Numbered from the stretch's first letter, positions 1 through 8,628 are shown. The stretch is 54,558 nt of DNA from Pelistega indica (GCF_000506865.1 NZ_AYSV01000067.1:1-54558); one strand, 5' to 3'. Notes: generated by a model not told the origin, from the sequence alone. Translations and numbers: made by a program.

Positions 1-144
1 GAGGTGGGATAGCGAAGCGGAGAATCTGACCAGCAACAGTCCCTGCGGACTGTTGAGCGCAGATTATTTCTGAGCCACTTACTAGTGGCGAAGTGGGGTA
101 GCGAAGCGGAGAATCTGACCAGCAACAGTCCCTGCGGACTGTTG
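1..144. repeat. Two direct copies of a 55-bp hairpin-bearing repeat
   Basis: Copies lie at 1-55 and 90-144 (period 89 bp) and differ at only a few positions near their left end. Each contains a perfect 9-bp stem (CAACAGTCC / GGACTGTTG, loop CTGC) at 34-55 and 123-144. The 34-bp spacer carries its own small hairpin (GCCACT / AGTGGC, 74-89). The first copy starts exactly at the window edge, so more copies may lie upstream. No open frame crosses it. It ends about 40 bp before the next gene. Function unknown; it is not a CRISPR array, because only two copies are seen and the spacer is itself structured. Confidence 0.8.
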
Positions 145-184
145 TTTATTAAACCTAATTTAATTTTTTTCAAGGAATTGGCCT

Positions 185-703
185 ATGAAATTATCTAGAC
201 TAGCAATTAGCTTAGTAACAGTGAGTGCATTATCAGCGTGTGTTAATTTAAAAGATGTTGATAATGATTGGTGTGGACCAGAATCGCAGCCAGTAAAACA
301 AGAACAAGTAACATTAGCGGCAGATGCCTTATTCCAATTTGATAAATCAAACCCAAGTGATTTATTAGCAGAGGGGAAGAAGACCTTAGATGAGTTAGTG
401 ACGAAGATTACAGAAGGTTATGCGACAGTAGATCGAATTGATTTAGTGGGGCATACCGATAGATTAGGTACAGAGGCGTATAACTATAACTTAGGGTTAA
501 ATCGAGCCAAGACAGTGAAAGCGTACTTAGAGCAAGGAGGTATTAGTGCCCCGATTTCTGTGGCGAGTGCAGGCGAGAGTCAGCCGGTGACCAAAGACTG
601 TGTGGGAGAGAGAGCAACACCAGCCTTAACAGCATGTTTACAACCTGATCGCCGTGTGACGGTGGCTATTACGGGTATTCGTAAACCAACAGCTAAAAAA
701 TAA
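185..703 (+). CDS. OmpA-domain outer-membrane lipoprotein
   Basis: A 172-residue protein with a lipoprotein signal peptide: lipobox LSAC with the lipidated cysteine at residue 19. Residues about 45-160 form an OmpA/Pal-type C-terminal domain, with GHTDRLG at 89-95 and an N-x-x-L-N-R-A stretch around 102-108 that fits the peptidoglycan (diaminopimelate)-binding motif. It should be a periplasm-facing lipoprotein linking the outer membrane to the murein. It is not the Tol-system Pal, which is present separately at 41692-42180. Two extra cysteine pairs may form disulfides. The start is supported by AAGGA about 7 bases upstream. The gene stands alone, between a repeat and a toxin-antitoxin-like cassette. 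Confidence 0.85.
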   Translation: MKLSRLAISLVTVSALSACVNLKDVDNDWCGPESQPVKQEQVTLAADALFQFDKSNPSDLLAEGKKTLDELVTKITEGYATVDRIDLVGHTDRLGTEAYNYNLGLNRAKTVKAYLEQGGISAPISVASAGESQPVTKDCVGERATPALTACLQPDRRVTVAITGIRKPTAKK

Positions 704-725
704 TAAAAGTAATCTTTGATATTCT

Positions 726-745
726 CCCCATGCAGGGGCATGGGG
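726..745 (+). terminator. Hairpin after the OmpA-like lipoprotein gene
   Basis: A perfect 8-bp stem CCCCATGC / GCATGGGG with loop AGGG lies 22 bp after the stop codon. Only a short pyrimidine tract follows (CTTTC), so termination is plausible but not classical. Confidence 0.5.
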
Positions 746-848
746 CTTTCATCTCATAACTTTAATTTTGTATAGTTTTTTAATTCTTACTTAAAATCTA
801 CACAGCTTATTGAATACAATTATTAAATATTAATTGGATAATGAATGT

Positions 849-891
849 TATAATTAGCTCTAATTTGGAGGTTACGTAACAATCACAGGAG
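849..891 (+). promoter_or_regulatory. -10 box, palindromic operator candidate and RBS of the Panacea cassette
   Basis: TATAAT sits at 849-854. A perfect 10-bp palindrome GTTACGTAAC lies at 871-880, just downstream of where transcription would start. A strong Shine-Dalgarno AGGAG is at 887-891, nine bases before the ATG at 901. No good -35 was found at standard spacing. A palindrome at the start site is what an autoregulated toxin-antitoxin operon would need; binding is inferred only. Confidence 0.45.
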
Positions 892-900
892 CATCTATAA

Positions 901-1446
901 ATGCTAAGCGTAAGAGATGTAGCTGACTTTTTTCTTTCACCTGTTGATGAAGAGGATGGAGAAGCTACCATATCTAATCTCAAACTACAAAAATTATTAT
1001 ATTATGCACAAGGATATTCATTAGCCTTGTTTGGTCAAAAGCTATTTGATGAAAACATATCATGTTGGACTCATGGTCCAGTAGTTGAATCTATATACCA
1101 TCAATTTAAAATTTATGGGAGTAGTCCCTTACCCGTTGCTCATATAGAAATGAATAAATATAATGACGAGCATCTATATATTCTTAACCGTGTTAGGCGA
1201 GAATATGGGCAATTTACTGCTTGGAAATTGCGTGATATGACTCATGAAGAATTACCTTATCTAAGTACTCCTAACGGTGGTGTTATTAATACAGCGTGCA
1301 TCAAAGAGTTTTTTATTAATAAACTTTCCAATGATAACTTTAACTTTGATTTAGAGAGAATGAAAAAGCGTGTTGAAGGAGACTTTGTCAAAATGCCAGA
1401 TACACAAGATAAAGATTCATTCATGCAATGGGTTAAGAGTTTTTAA
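901..1446 (+). CDS. Panacea/DUF4065-domain protein, probable antitoxin
   Basis: This 181-residue protein matches the DUF4065 (Panacea, SocA/GepA-like) family by its N-terminal core: N-L-K-L-Q-K-L-L-Y-Y-A-Q at 26-37, then a W-T-H-G-P-V-V segment near 56-62 and Y-H-Q-F-K-I-Y-G after it. Panacea domains are known as antitoxin domains that pair with many unrelated toxins, and also as protease-adaptor proteins. Here the gene is first in a two-gene unit and the partner begins 2 bp after its stop, which is the usual antitoxin-first layout. No DNA-binding domain is obvious outside the Panacea core. A/T-rich composition and isolation from housekeeping operons suggest acquired DNA. Family assignment is strong; the antitoxin role is inferred from gene order. 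Confidence 0.8.
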   Translation: MLSVRDVADFFLSPVDEEDGEATISNLKLQKLLYYAQGYSLALFGQKLFDENISCWTHGPVVESIYHQFKIYGSSPLPVAHIEMNKYNDEHLYILNRVRREYGQFTAWKLRDMTHEELPYLSTPNGGVINTACIKEFFINKLSNDNFNFDLERMKKRVEGDFVKMPDTQDKDSFMQWVKSF

Positions 1447-1448
1447 TT

Positions 1449-1820
1449 ATGTCCATTTCTGTTTTTTTTGGTACGCTCTTTTTAAAAGAAATGAAAAACT
1501 TCCCTCAAGAAGATATTATAAAGATTGGGGATTTTGCGAGGCATGTGGCTAGCAGTGGTTTTTTTGGACTTCCTGGAAAAAACAAGATGTCTGATAATGT
1601 ACCCAAGAATGATCCTAATTGGTTATACAAAGTTAAATACGCTCAAGATTATAATCTTTGGCACTACCATATAGGTATTCCAAAATATAACAATGGAAAC
1701 TCAGGACATCTTACATCTGAATATGTTTTGCACTATATAAAAGGCGATGGATACATTAAGATTGTTGATATGACAGCCCATCCTCCAATGATACTCCCGA
1801 AAATAGAATACTTAAAATAA
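1449..1820 (+). CDS. Unrecognised small protein, candidate toxin of the Panacea cassette
   Basis: A 123-residue protein that I cannot place in a named family. It has alternating hydrophobic stretches suggesting beta strands (around W-L-Y-K-V-K-Y, W-H-Y-H-I-G, E-Y-V-L-H-Y-I and I-K-I-V-D-M-T) with conserved-looking Trp/His/Tyr residues and a final A-H-P-P segment. A small beta-rich RelE/ParE-like fold is possible but not shown. The start is uncertain: ATG 1449 is 2 bp after the antitoxin stop, and ATG 1491 is an alternative; neither has a strong Shine-Dalgarno, so translational coupling is likely. Function as a toxin is inferred solely from pairing with the upstream gene. Confidence 0.6.
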   Translation: MSISVFFGTLFLKEMKNFPQEDIIKIGDFARHVASSGFFGLPGKNKMSDNVPKNDPNWLYKVKYAQDYNLWHYHIGIPKYNNGNSGHLTSEYVLHYIKGDGYIKIVDMTAHPPMILPKIEYLK

Positions 1821-2100
1821 ATAATACTTTTAATTATTGCTTAACAAGGTGCACCAAGTGGAATAGTATCCTTCGCACGTAGACATAGTATTTAGTCAGG
1901 AAAGGATGTTATCAACAGATTATTGAGCAGGAAGAGTAATTATTGTGGTGCCTTTTCAATCCACTGAAATTTTTTGATGAAAAGATAAAAACACGCTATT
2001 ATTGTGATAGAAATTTAAAAAAGACTGAGTATTTTCCCTTAACATTTTCAGCTGCAAACAAAGAAACTACCCTTTGAGTTATACTTACGCTACCTATTAA

Positions 2101-2273
2101 ATAGTTGCAGGAGAGAGCAGTTTTTTCTGCCACCGAAGGCGCAATTCACCCAGAATCGCTCAGGTAAATGCACGGCAAACTATTTGCTTTTTTACATAGC
2201 AGTAGGTACTCTGGAGAGACTTGTTAGCAAGCGCCGAAGGTGATTTAAAACTCTCAGGCACCAGGACAGAGGG
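2101..2273 (+). promoter_or_regulatory. Tandem glycine riboswitch upstream of gcvT
   Basis: Two consecutive glycine aptamers are visible. Aptamer 1 (about 2101-2183) has GGAGAG, C-C-G-A-A-G-G-C-G-C-A-A and C-T-C-A-G-G-T-A-A-A, closed by pairing of ATAGTTGC with GCAAACTAT. Aptamer 2 (about 2200-2273) has CTCTGGAGAG, CGCCGAAGG and CTCTCAGGCACCAGGACAGA. They are followed directly by the glycine cleavage genes, the known target of this riboswitch, which turns expression on when glycine binds. The upstream stretch 1821-2100 has no gene; a weak promoter (TTGAGT 2074-2079, ATTAAA 2096-2101) may lie at its end. Confidence 0.93.
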
Positions 2274-2324
2274 GTGAATACACACGTTTATGTGACTCCT
2301 ATTCTTTTTGCTAAAGGTGCTTTA

Positions 2325-3422
2325 TTGTCCTCTGCTTCGTTAAAACATACTGCTTTATATCAGGCACATCTCGACTTAAATGCCAAAATGGTCGATTTTG
2401 GTGGTTGGGAAATGCCTATTTCTTATGGATCTCAAATCGAAGAACATCATGCTGTGCGCAAAAATGCAGGCATTTTTGATGTATCTCATATGTTAAATGT
2501 AGACATTATTGGTGATGGTGCTTATGAGTTCTTGCGTCATCTAATTGCTAATGATGTTAGCAAAATCACTGGCACGCCAGGCAAAGCACTTTATTCTTGC
2601 ATGTTAAACGAGCAGGCGGGCATTATTGACGATTTAATTGTGTACTTTTTCTCTGAAAATAAGTGGCGTGTTGTCGTGAATGCGGGAACAGCAGAAAAAG
2701 ATTTAGTTTGGATGAAAATGCAATCCGCCGATTACAACGTGGTCATTACCCCTCGTTTTGATTTATCTATGGTAGCGGTACAAGGTCCAAAAGCAAGAGA
2801 GATTCTTTGGCAAGTACGTCCCGAATGGAAAGCATCCGCAGAAAATTTAAGCCCTTTTGTAGCGGCATTAATTAATGACGATACGATGGTGGCACGTACT
2901 GGTTATACGGGTGAAGATGGTGTAGAGATCGTGTTGCCAAGTCATGACGTGGTTAAATTATGGGAAGATTTGATTGCGGCAGGTGTCCAAGCTAGTGGTC
3001 TAGGCGCTCGAGATACTTTACGTCTTGAAGCGGGTATGAACCTATATGGTCAAGATATGAATGAAGATACACAGCCATATCAAGCGGGATTAGCATGGAC
3101 GGTCAGTTTAAAGGATGAATCGCGTCAATTCGTTGGTCGTAAAATTTTAGAAGAGTTGCCTGTACGTAACGCTTTCTTAGGTATTAAATTACTTGATCGT
3201 GGTGTGATGAGAGCTCATATGAAAGTGCGAGGTGAGAGTGGTGAAGGCGAGATTACAAGTGGAACTATGTCACCGTCTCTAGGTTTTTCAGTGGGATTTG
3301 TTCGTATGCCAGAAGGTGCTAAGGCAGGAGATTCAGTCGAAGTAGAAATTCGTGGAAAATGGATTCCTGCGGTTTTAACCACATTACCTTTTGTCCGTAA
3401 TGGCAAAGCATTAATTGCGTAA
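2325..3422 (+). CDS. gcvT: Glycine cleavage system T protein (aminomethyltransferase)
   Basis: GcvT takes the aminomethyl group from lipoylated GcvH, releases ammonia and passes the one-carbon unit to tetrahydrofolate. The sequence shows M-V-D-F-G-G-W-E-M-P near the N-terminus, Y-G-S-Q-I-E-E-H-H-A-V-R, then F-D-V-S-H-M, and the folate-domain G-L-G-A-R-D-T-L-R-L-E-A-G-M. The frame is open back to a GTG at 2274, but that codon abuts the second riboswitch aptamer. I prefer TTG 2325: AAAGGTG lies 5 bases upstream, and the product then begins M-S-S-A-S-L-K-H-T, like relatives. First gene of gcvT-gcvH-gcvP; regulated by the glycine riboswitch. Confidence 0.93.
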   Translation: MSSASLKHTALYQAHLDLNAKMVDFGGWEMPISYGSQIEEHHAVRKNAGIFDVSHMLNVDIIGDGAYEFLRHLIANDVSKITGTPGKALYSCMLNEQAGIIDDLIVYFFSENKWRVVVNAGTAEKDLVWMKMQSADYNVVITPRFDLSMVAVQGPKAREILWQVRPEWKASAENLSPFVAALINDDTMVARTGYTGEDGVEIVLPSHDVVKLWEDLIAAGVQASGLGARDTLRLEAGMNLYGQDMNEDTQPYQAGLAWTVSLKDESRQFVGRKILEELPVRNAFLGIKLLDRGVMRAHMKVRGESGEGEITSGTMSPSLGFSVGFVRMPEGAKAGDSVEVEIRGKWIPAVLTTLPFVRNGKALIA

Positions 3423-3492
3423 AGAATTTTATTATTAATTTAAATTTGAAATATGTCGCGTGTGCAACGTGGCTAAATCTTAGGAGTTAAAA

Positions 3493-3864
3493 ATGAGTTT
3501 ACCTGAAGATCGTAAATATACAGCATCACATGAATGGGTTTTAAAAGAGGGTGATGTATTCTTAGTTGGAATTACTTTCAATGCCCAAGATCAATTAGGC
3601 GATTTAGTATTTGTAGGTGATGCACAAGTTGGATCAACATTAGCGGCAGGTGAAACGGCTGCTGTTGTTGAATCTGTAAAAGCAGCGTCTGATATTTATG
3701 CACCAATTGCTGGTGAAATTACTGAATTCAATACTGCATTAGAAGATAATCCTGCACTGATTAATGAAGATCCTTATGCTAACTGGATTTTTAAAATCAA
3801 ACCAAGTAATCCTGCAGATGTAGATGGTTTATTAAGTGCTGCTGATTATGCTGCTCAAGCCTAA
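3493..3864 (+). CDS. gcvH: Glycine cleavage system H protein
   Basis: A 123-residue lipoyl carrier that shuttles the aminomethyl intermediate from the P protein to the T protein. The lipoylation motif E-S-V-K-A-A-S-D is present, with the modified lysine at residue 63. Residues 14-15 (E-W) and the C-terminal N-W-I-F-K-I are typical of the family. Length is normal. TTAGGAG precedes the ATG. It lies 70 bp after gcvT and 30 bp before gcvP, so one transcript is likely. Confidence 0.96.
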   Translation: MSLPEDRKYTASHEWVLKEGDVFLVGITFNAQDQLGDLVFVGDAQVGSTLAAGETAAVVESVKAASDIYAPIAGEITEFNTALEDNPALINEDPYANWIFKIKPSNPADVDGLLSAADYAAQA

Positions 3865-3894
3865 TTAATTTAAGTATAAAATTTTGGAATAATC

Positions 3895-6768
3895 ATGTTG
3901 CACACACATATTGAACAAACAGAAGAATTTATTGGTCGCCATATTGGTCCTAATGAGGCTGAACAGGCAAAAATGCTAGAAGTGGTTGGTGCGGACTCTC
4001 TTGATGCATTAGTCAAAGAGATTGTGCCTAATAATATTCTGCTTAATGAGGAATTAGATTTAGATCCTCCGGCCTCAGAAGCTGAAATTCTAGCTGAACT
4101 ACGTGAAGTAGCTAGTCAAAATCAGGTATATAGAAATTTTATCGGCCAAGGTTATTACGGCACTTATACACCGAATGTCATTTTACGTAATATTTTGGAA
4201 AATCCAGCGTGGTATACCGCGTATACACCATATCAACCTGAGATTTCTCAAGGGCGCTTAGAGGCATTGTTAAATTTCCAAACAATGGTGACAGATTTAA
4301 CCGCATTAGAAGTGGCTAATGCTTCTTTATTGGATGAGGGAACGGCGGCTGCAGAGGCAATGACATTAGCTCGTCGTGCATCTAAATCTAAAAGTAATGT
4401 ATTCTTTGTATCTAAAAATATTCATCCGCAAACATGGGAAGTAGTGCGTACCCGTGCTGAGCCGTTAGGTATTGAGGTAGTACAAGGTGATGAAGCAGAG
4501 GGTCTGCCAGAGTGCTTTGGTGTTCTTTTACAATATCCTCATAGTTTAGGTGGTGTGGTTGATTATACTGAGTTGGCTGAACAGGCTCATGCTCAACAAG
4601 CTATTGTTGCGGTAGCAACGGATTTATTGGCTCTAGCTGTACTTAAAGCACCGGGTGAGTGGGGAGCTGATATTGCGATTGGTACGACACAACGGTTTGG
4701 GGTACCATTTGGTTTTGGTGGTCCTCATGCAGGCTTTATGGCGTGTAAAGATGCGTTAAAACGTACCATGCCAGGTCGTTTAGTGGGTGTATCTGTGGAT
4801 GCACAAGGCAAAAAAGCACTACGTCTAGCACTACAAACTCGTGAACAACATATTCGCCGTGAAAAAGCAACATCTAATATTTGTACGGCTCAAGTATTGC
4901 TTGCTGTGATGGCGAGCATGTATGCTGTTTATCATGGTGCCAAAGGTATTCGTCGTATTGCAGAGCGTGTATTTTCTAGTACTTATGTATTAAATAAAGC
5001 ATTAGAACAATTAGGCGTTAAGGTAGTTAATCAATCATTCTTCGATACGCTACAAATTGAGTCAGAATATGCTGACAAAATATTAGGTATTGCCCTAGAA
5101 GAAGGGATTAATTTACGTAATGTTAGTAAAAACAGTGTGTCTATTTCATTAGATGAAACAACAACCTTATTCGATGTTCAAGAGCTAGTCGATATCGTTG
5201 CAGAAGCGATTAACGCTGAAACAATTGATATTAATGACTTAGCTGAACAATTAGTTGATATTGTTGTGCCAGCAGAGTTTGCACGTAAGAGTGACATCTT
5301 AGTTCATCCTATTTTCTCAAGCGTAAGTTCTGAAACAGATATGTTGCGTTATCTTCGTCGCTTATCAGACAAAGATTTGGCACTAGATCGCTCAATGATT
5401 CCATTGGGCTCTTGCACAATGAAGTTAAATGCAACGGCAGAGATGATCCCAATTACATGGCCAGAATTTGCTAATATCCATCCTTTTGCACCTGATGATC
5501 AGGCAACAGGTTATGAAGTATTGTTTGAGCGCTTAAGTGAAGCATTATGCGAGATCTCTGGTTATGATGCGGTGAGTTTACAACCTAACTCAGGTGCTCA
5601 AGGAGAATATGCTGGTTTGCTAGCTATCCGTGCGTATCACAAAGCAAATGGTCAGGAGCAACGTAATATATGTTTAATCCCATCATCAGCGCATGGCACT
5701 AACCCAGCATCTGCAGCATTAGCAGGTATGGATGTTGTGATTGTTGCTTCAGATGACCATGGTAATGTGGATGTTGAGGACTTAAAGGCCAAGATTACTC
5801 AAGTAGGCGATTGTTTGGCGGCATTGATGATTACTTACCCATCAACACATGGGGTATTTGAGGAACGTATCGTTGAGATTTGTGACTTGATTCACCAAGC
5901 TGGTGGACAAGTGTACTTAGACGGTGCCAATATGAATGCTATGGTAGGCTTAGCTAAACCAGGCGTATTTGGATCTGACGTATCACATTTCAACTTGCAT
6001 AAAACATTTAGTATTCCTCATGGTGGCGGTGGTCCTGGTGTTGGTCCTATCGGTGTACGTGAACATTTAGCACCCTATTTACCGGGTATTGTGGACGAAC
6101 AAGGTCAGTTAGATAAAGACTCTGTAGGACCTGTTGCCTCAGCACCGTTCGGCTCAGCAGGTGTATTACCTATTTCCTATGTTTATATTGCGTTAATGGG
6201 AGCTGAAGGTCTTAAAAAAGCAACACAGATGGCATTATTAAATGCTAACTATATCGCAACACGTTTAGCACCATATTATCCAATTCTATACAGTGGTCGT
6301 AATGGTCGTGTGGCTCATGAATGTATTCTTGACTTGCGAGCTATTAAAGATACCTCTGGTATTACAGTTGATGATGTGGCAAAACGCTTAATGGATTTTG
6401 GTTTCCATGCTCCTACAATGAGCTTCCCGGTTGCTGGCACATTAATGGTCGAACCTACTGAATCAGAAAGCTTACAAGAGCTTGATCGTTTCGTTGAAGC
6501 AATGATCACTATTCGCAAAGAAATTGAACAAGTAGAAAAAGGTGAAGTGGATGCTCAGGATAATGTGCTGAAAAATGCACCACATACAGCAGAAACATTG
6601 TTAGCTACAGAGTGGACTCATGGCTATAGCAGAACAGATGCAGCTTATCCAGCAGGAGTCAATCCCGCTACAAAATATTGGCCACCAGTATCTCGTGTTG
6701 ATAATGCTTATGGTGATCGCAATCTGGTTTGTACATGCCCTCCAATTGAGTCATATCAATCAGAGTAG
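3895..6768 (+). CDS. gcvP: Glycine dehydrogenase (decarboxylating), P protein
   Basis: The 957-residue homodimer-type P protein decarboxylates glycine with pyridoxal phosphate and loads the aminomethyl group onto GcvH. The N-terminal half starts F-I-G-R-H-I-G-P; the C-terminal half holds the PLP lysine in [15 protein letters not shown], and [11 protein letters not shown] upstream of it. Length matches the fused (non-split) family. It is the last gene of the gcv operon and is followed by an intrinsic terminator at 6801-6830. Confidence 0.97.
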   Translation: MLHTHIEQTEEFIGRHIGPNEAEQAKMLEVVGADSLDALVKEIVPNNILLNEELDLDPPASEAEILAELREVASQNQVYRNFIGQGYYGTYTPNVILRNILENPAWYTAYTPYQPEISQGRLEALLNFQTMVTDLTALEVANASLLDEGTAAAEAMTLARRASKSKSNVFFVSKNIHPQTWEVVRTRAEPLGIEVVQGDEAEGLPECFGVLLQYPHSLGGVVDYTELAEQAHAQQAIVAVATDLLALAVLKAPGEWGADIAIGTTQRFGVPFGFGGPHAGFMACKDALKRTMPGRLVGVSVDAQGKKALRLALQTREQHIRREKATSNICTAQVLLAVMASMYAVYHGAKGIRRIAERVFSSTYVLNKALEQLGVKVVNQSFFDTLQIESEYADKILGIALEEGINLRNVSKNSVSISLDETTTLFDVQELVDIVAEAINAETIDINDLAEQLVDIVVPAEFARKSDILVHPIFSSVSSETDMLRYLRRLSDKDLALDRSMIPLGSCTMKLNATAEMIPITWPEFANIHPFAPDDQATGYEVLFERLSEALCEISGYDAVSLQPNSGAQGEYAGLLAIRAYHKANGQEQRNICLIPSSAHGTNPASAALAGMDVVIVASDDHGNVDVEDLKAKITQVGDCLAALMITYPSTHGVFEERIVEICDLIHQAGGQVYLDGANMNAMVGLAKPGVFGSDVSHFNLHKTFSIPHGGGGPGVGPIGVREHLAPYLPGIVDEQGQLDKDSVGPVASAPFGSAGVLPISYVYIALMGAEGLKKATQMALLNANYIATRLAPYYPILYSGRNGRVAHECILDLRAIKDTSGITVDDVAKRLMDFGFHAPTMSFPVAGTLMVEPTESESLQELDRFVEAMITIRKEIEQVEKGEVDAQDNVLKNAPHTAETLLATEWTHGYSRTDAAYPAGVNPATKYWPPVSRVDNAYGDRNLVCTCPPIESYQSE

Positions 6769-6800
6769 AATTATCATACGTTATTGGGAATGATGAAAAA

Positions 6801-6830
6801 TGGGTTAGTGAGGACTAACCCATTTTGTTT
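6801..6830 (+). terminator. Intrinsic terminator of the gcv operon
   Basis: A perfect 9-bp stem TGGGTTAGT / ACTAACCCA with loop GAGG is followed by TTTTGTTT. An identical copy of hairpin plus tail lies at 6968-6997 as part of a 71-bp direct repeat. Confidence 0.88.
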
Positions 6831-6853
6831 GAGAGGTAGAGGAATAGTGGTAC

Positions 6854-6916
6854 TTTCGGCGTGCAGGCGTTTATTTATTGGTCATATGATGAGAAGGAAA
6901 AGCCTGCACGTCAAAA
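6854..6916. repeat. Short palindromic element, copy A
   Basis: A 63-bp unit runs from TTTCGGCGTGCAG to CTGCACGTCAAAA, giving imperfect 13-bp terminal inverted repeats; the inner arms CGTGCAGGC / GCCTGCACG (6860-6868, 6902-6910) pair perfectly. The loop contains TATGATGAG, which is also in the loop of the second copy at 29063-29137. A left half alone recurs at 7021-7035. No coding potential. A MITE-like or structured-RNA unit is possible. Confidence 0.6.
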
Positions 6917-7037
6917 TAAAAAACGAGATGATGGCAATAGGCTGAATAGGTGCTATGAATAAGCAAATGGGTTAGTGAGGACTAACCCATTTTGTTTGAG
7001 AGGTAGAGGAATAGTGGTACTTTCGGCGTGCAGGCTT

Positions 7038-8096
7038 TTATAGCTTATCAATAATTTCTAGGGGTAAGCCAGTGACATCGTGGATAAGAGCAATATCTGT
7101 ACCACGGGCTTTTAGTTTTTTAGCGGTAGAGATCATAGCCTCATGCGAACCTTCTTCTCTGCCTAGTGCTAAGCCTTCTTCTTTCCCAATATTAATCCCT
7201 TCCTGAATCCCTTTTTCTTTGCCTTCATTATATTTAACATCAAGGGAAATCATATGATTCCAATGGTATTTATTCTGGCGAATAAAGTCCTCCACTTGTT
7301 GAGCAGTCATGTTGGCGACATTGGCTTTGCGAAAGATTTCTCTAAAGGTATCGTCAGTAATAAATTGATGTGGCATGGTTTTCATCTCTCCAAGGAATTT
7401 AATGAAATATAGCCAAGTGTGTAGGCGACTGTTCTGATAGTCTAGCGTATTTTTCTGGATTTTGGGTAGTTCCAGAAAAATTAAGTTGAGTTTATGACTA
7501 ATTGGGTGATGGGTCTCGGTATCGATGAGGGAAGCATGGGTAAAAAAGGGTTCTTTAGGAAACTGAATAAAATTAATAAAGGAGATGACGTAGACGGGAT
7601 CAAAAGGGTGATGCCAATTCTCACCGACTTTGATTTGTTTATTTAAGGCAGTGACGGCATAGGCTAAGGTACGATCAATATAGTGGGGGTGGTCGATATT
7701 CTGCACTTCGATAATGAGGTGAGTGTTATCAGAGGTGGTGCAGTAGATATCGAAGATGACGTTGCGGTTATCGAGGGATTCACCGATTTGTTCGGTGTTG
7801 TTGAGGTGCAGATCAATAATCGGGGGTTCTTTATCGGCGAGGATGGTGTTGAGAAGGTCGATGAGGAGGTGCTTATGGTCGAGCTGACCGAACATCCATT
7901 TAAAGACCCAGTCTTGAGTGAGGTCAAGGTGGGTAAAGGGGAGGGAAGAGGCGTCAGCGGTGCTCGCAGTTGGATTGGCGGTAGAAGAGGCGAACGCTGA
8001 GGAGGGAGGTGCTGTAGGGTCAGATGTGACGGTAGCAGCTGGAGATGGTGGCGTAGAGTTAGTAGAGGAAGGGGAAGGTTTTTTTCGAGAGGTCAT
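7038..8096 (-). CDS. Rpn/PDDEXK_2-family nuclease (putative transposase)
   Basis: The 352-residue protein belongs to the Rpn-like, PD-(D/E)xK nuclease 'transposase' family. Core signals: D-W-V-F-K-W-M-F-G at about 62-70, then F-D-I-Y with Asp116 and I-I-E-V-Q with Glu130 and Gln132, matching the D...ExQ nuclease active site, followed by Y-x-x-R at about 139-142. The C-terminal end has charged repeats (K-E-K-G, G-R-E-E-G) as usual in the family. The first ~50 residues are a Ser/Thr/Pro/Ala-rich low-complexity stretch not needed for the fold; Met at 68 and later are poor alternative starts. Such genes usually occur in several copies per genome and Rpn proteins promote DNA recombination or act in phage defence. 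Its 3' end abuts a duplicated terminator. Confidence 0.82.
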   Translation of the reverse strand: MTSRKKPSPSSTNSTPPSPAATVTSDPTAPPSSAFASSTANPTASTADASSLPFTHLDLTQDWVFKWMFGQLDHKHLLIDLLNTILADKEPPIIDLHLNNTEQIGESLDNRNVIFDIYCTTSDNTHLIIEVQNIDHPHYIDRTLAYAVTALNKQIKVGENWHHPFDPVYVISFINFIQFPKEPFFTHASLIDTETHHPISHKLNLIFLELPKIQKNTLDYQNSRLHTWLYFIKFLGEMKTMPHQFITDDTFREIFRKANVANMTAQQVEDFIRQNKYHWNHMISLDVKYNEGKEKGIQEGINIGKEEGLALGREEGSHEAMISTAKKLKARGTDIALIHDVTGLPLEIIDKL

Positions 8097-8418
8097 GATG
8101 AAATCCTACTAGGTTTAGTGAGAAAGATTTCATGCTAAAGGGAGCGGACGTAATGTCCTATTGGACAAAACTATTCTGTCATACTAGACAAATAACAAAA
8201 GTTAAGATCTATATTCCATTCATCGTTATATTCTTTATAGTGGAATAATTTAAATAGTCATTGCTAGTGTTACTGTTAAAAGTTAACAGCGAGGGCAGTT
8301 TAAAGCGAGCGGATAGTGAATCATGAATCGTTATATATTATCTATAAAGATTTATGATGCATATGCATAGATAAGGATAGCTTTGATAGGACATCAAACA
8401 CTAAATGTATAAAACGAT

Positions 8419-8450
8419 AAAAATCTAAAATGCTAAAAATCTAAAATGCT
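8419..8450. repeat. Two tandem 16-bp repeats
   Basis: AAAAATCTAAAATGCT occurs twice head-to-tail (8419-8434, 8435-8450) and a third copy starts (AAAAATG). No gene is present. Confidence 0.85.
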
Positions 8451-8583
8451 AAAAATGATGTCGCTACAATCACAACAACACAAAGAGTTAGTTTATATCT
8501 AAGATAAGTGAGCATAAGTAAATTGGATTCTGTGGCACCTACATATGACTAGTGGCTAAAATGCTTTAATTTAACCTACTAAT

Positions 8584-8628
8584 TAAGCTTGAATAAACTA
8601 AGCTTGAATAAACTAAGCTTGAATAAAC
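8584..8628. repeat. Three tandem 15-bp repeats
   Basis: TAAGCTTGAATAAAC is repeated three times without mismatch (8584-8598, 8599-8613, 8614-8628). Each unit contains a HindIII-type palindrome AAGCTT, so sites are spaced 15 bp apart. It could be a slippage-prone tract or a multi-site protein-binding region; nothing in the sequence decides. Confidence 0.9.

Larger units (their letters stand above)
6798..7035. repeat. 71-bp direct repeat containing the gcvP terminator
   Basis: Segments 6798-6868 and 6965-7035 appear identical over 71 bp. Each starts with AAATGGG, contains the whole terminator hairpin and ends in TTTCGGCGTGCAGGC. The 96-bp spacer holds the right arm of the palindromic element described next. 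The second copy ends 2 bp before the stop codon of the minus-strand Rpn-like gene, so that gene also gains a terminator-like hairpin at its 3' side. Confidence 0.85.

Noticed and set aside
1-144. CRISPR array
   Set aside because: Only two repeats, 55 bp long, separated by a spacer that itself folds; no cas genes in the window.
6854-6916. DNA-uptake-sequence pair acting as a terminator
   Set aside because: The motif CGTGCAG / CTGCACG was found only at two loci in 54 kb; uptake sequences would be far more frequent.
7664-8112. Open frames on both strands overlapping the Rpn-like gene (7664-7927 minus, 7683-8000 and 7918-8112 plus)
   Set aside because: They lie inside the well-supported nuclease gene, have repetitive compositions caused by its Ser/Thr/Pro-rich codons, and show no motif or RBS.
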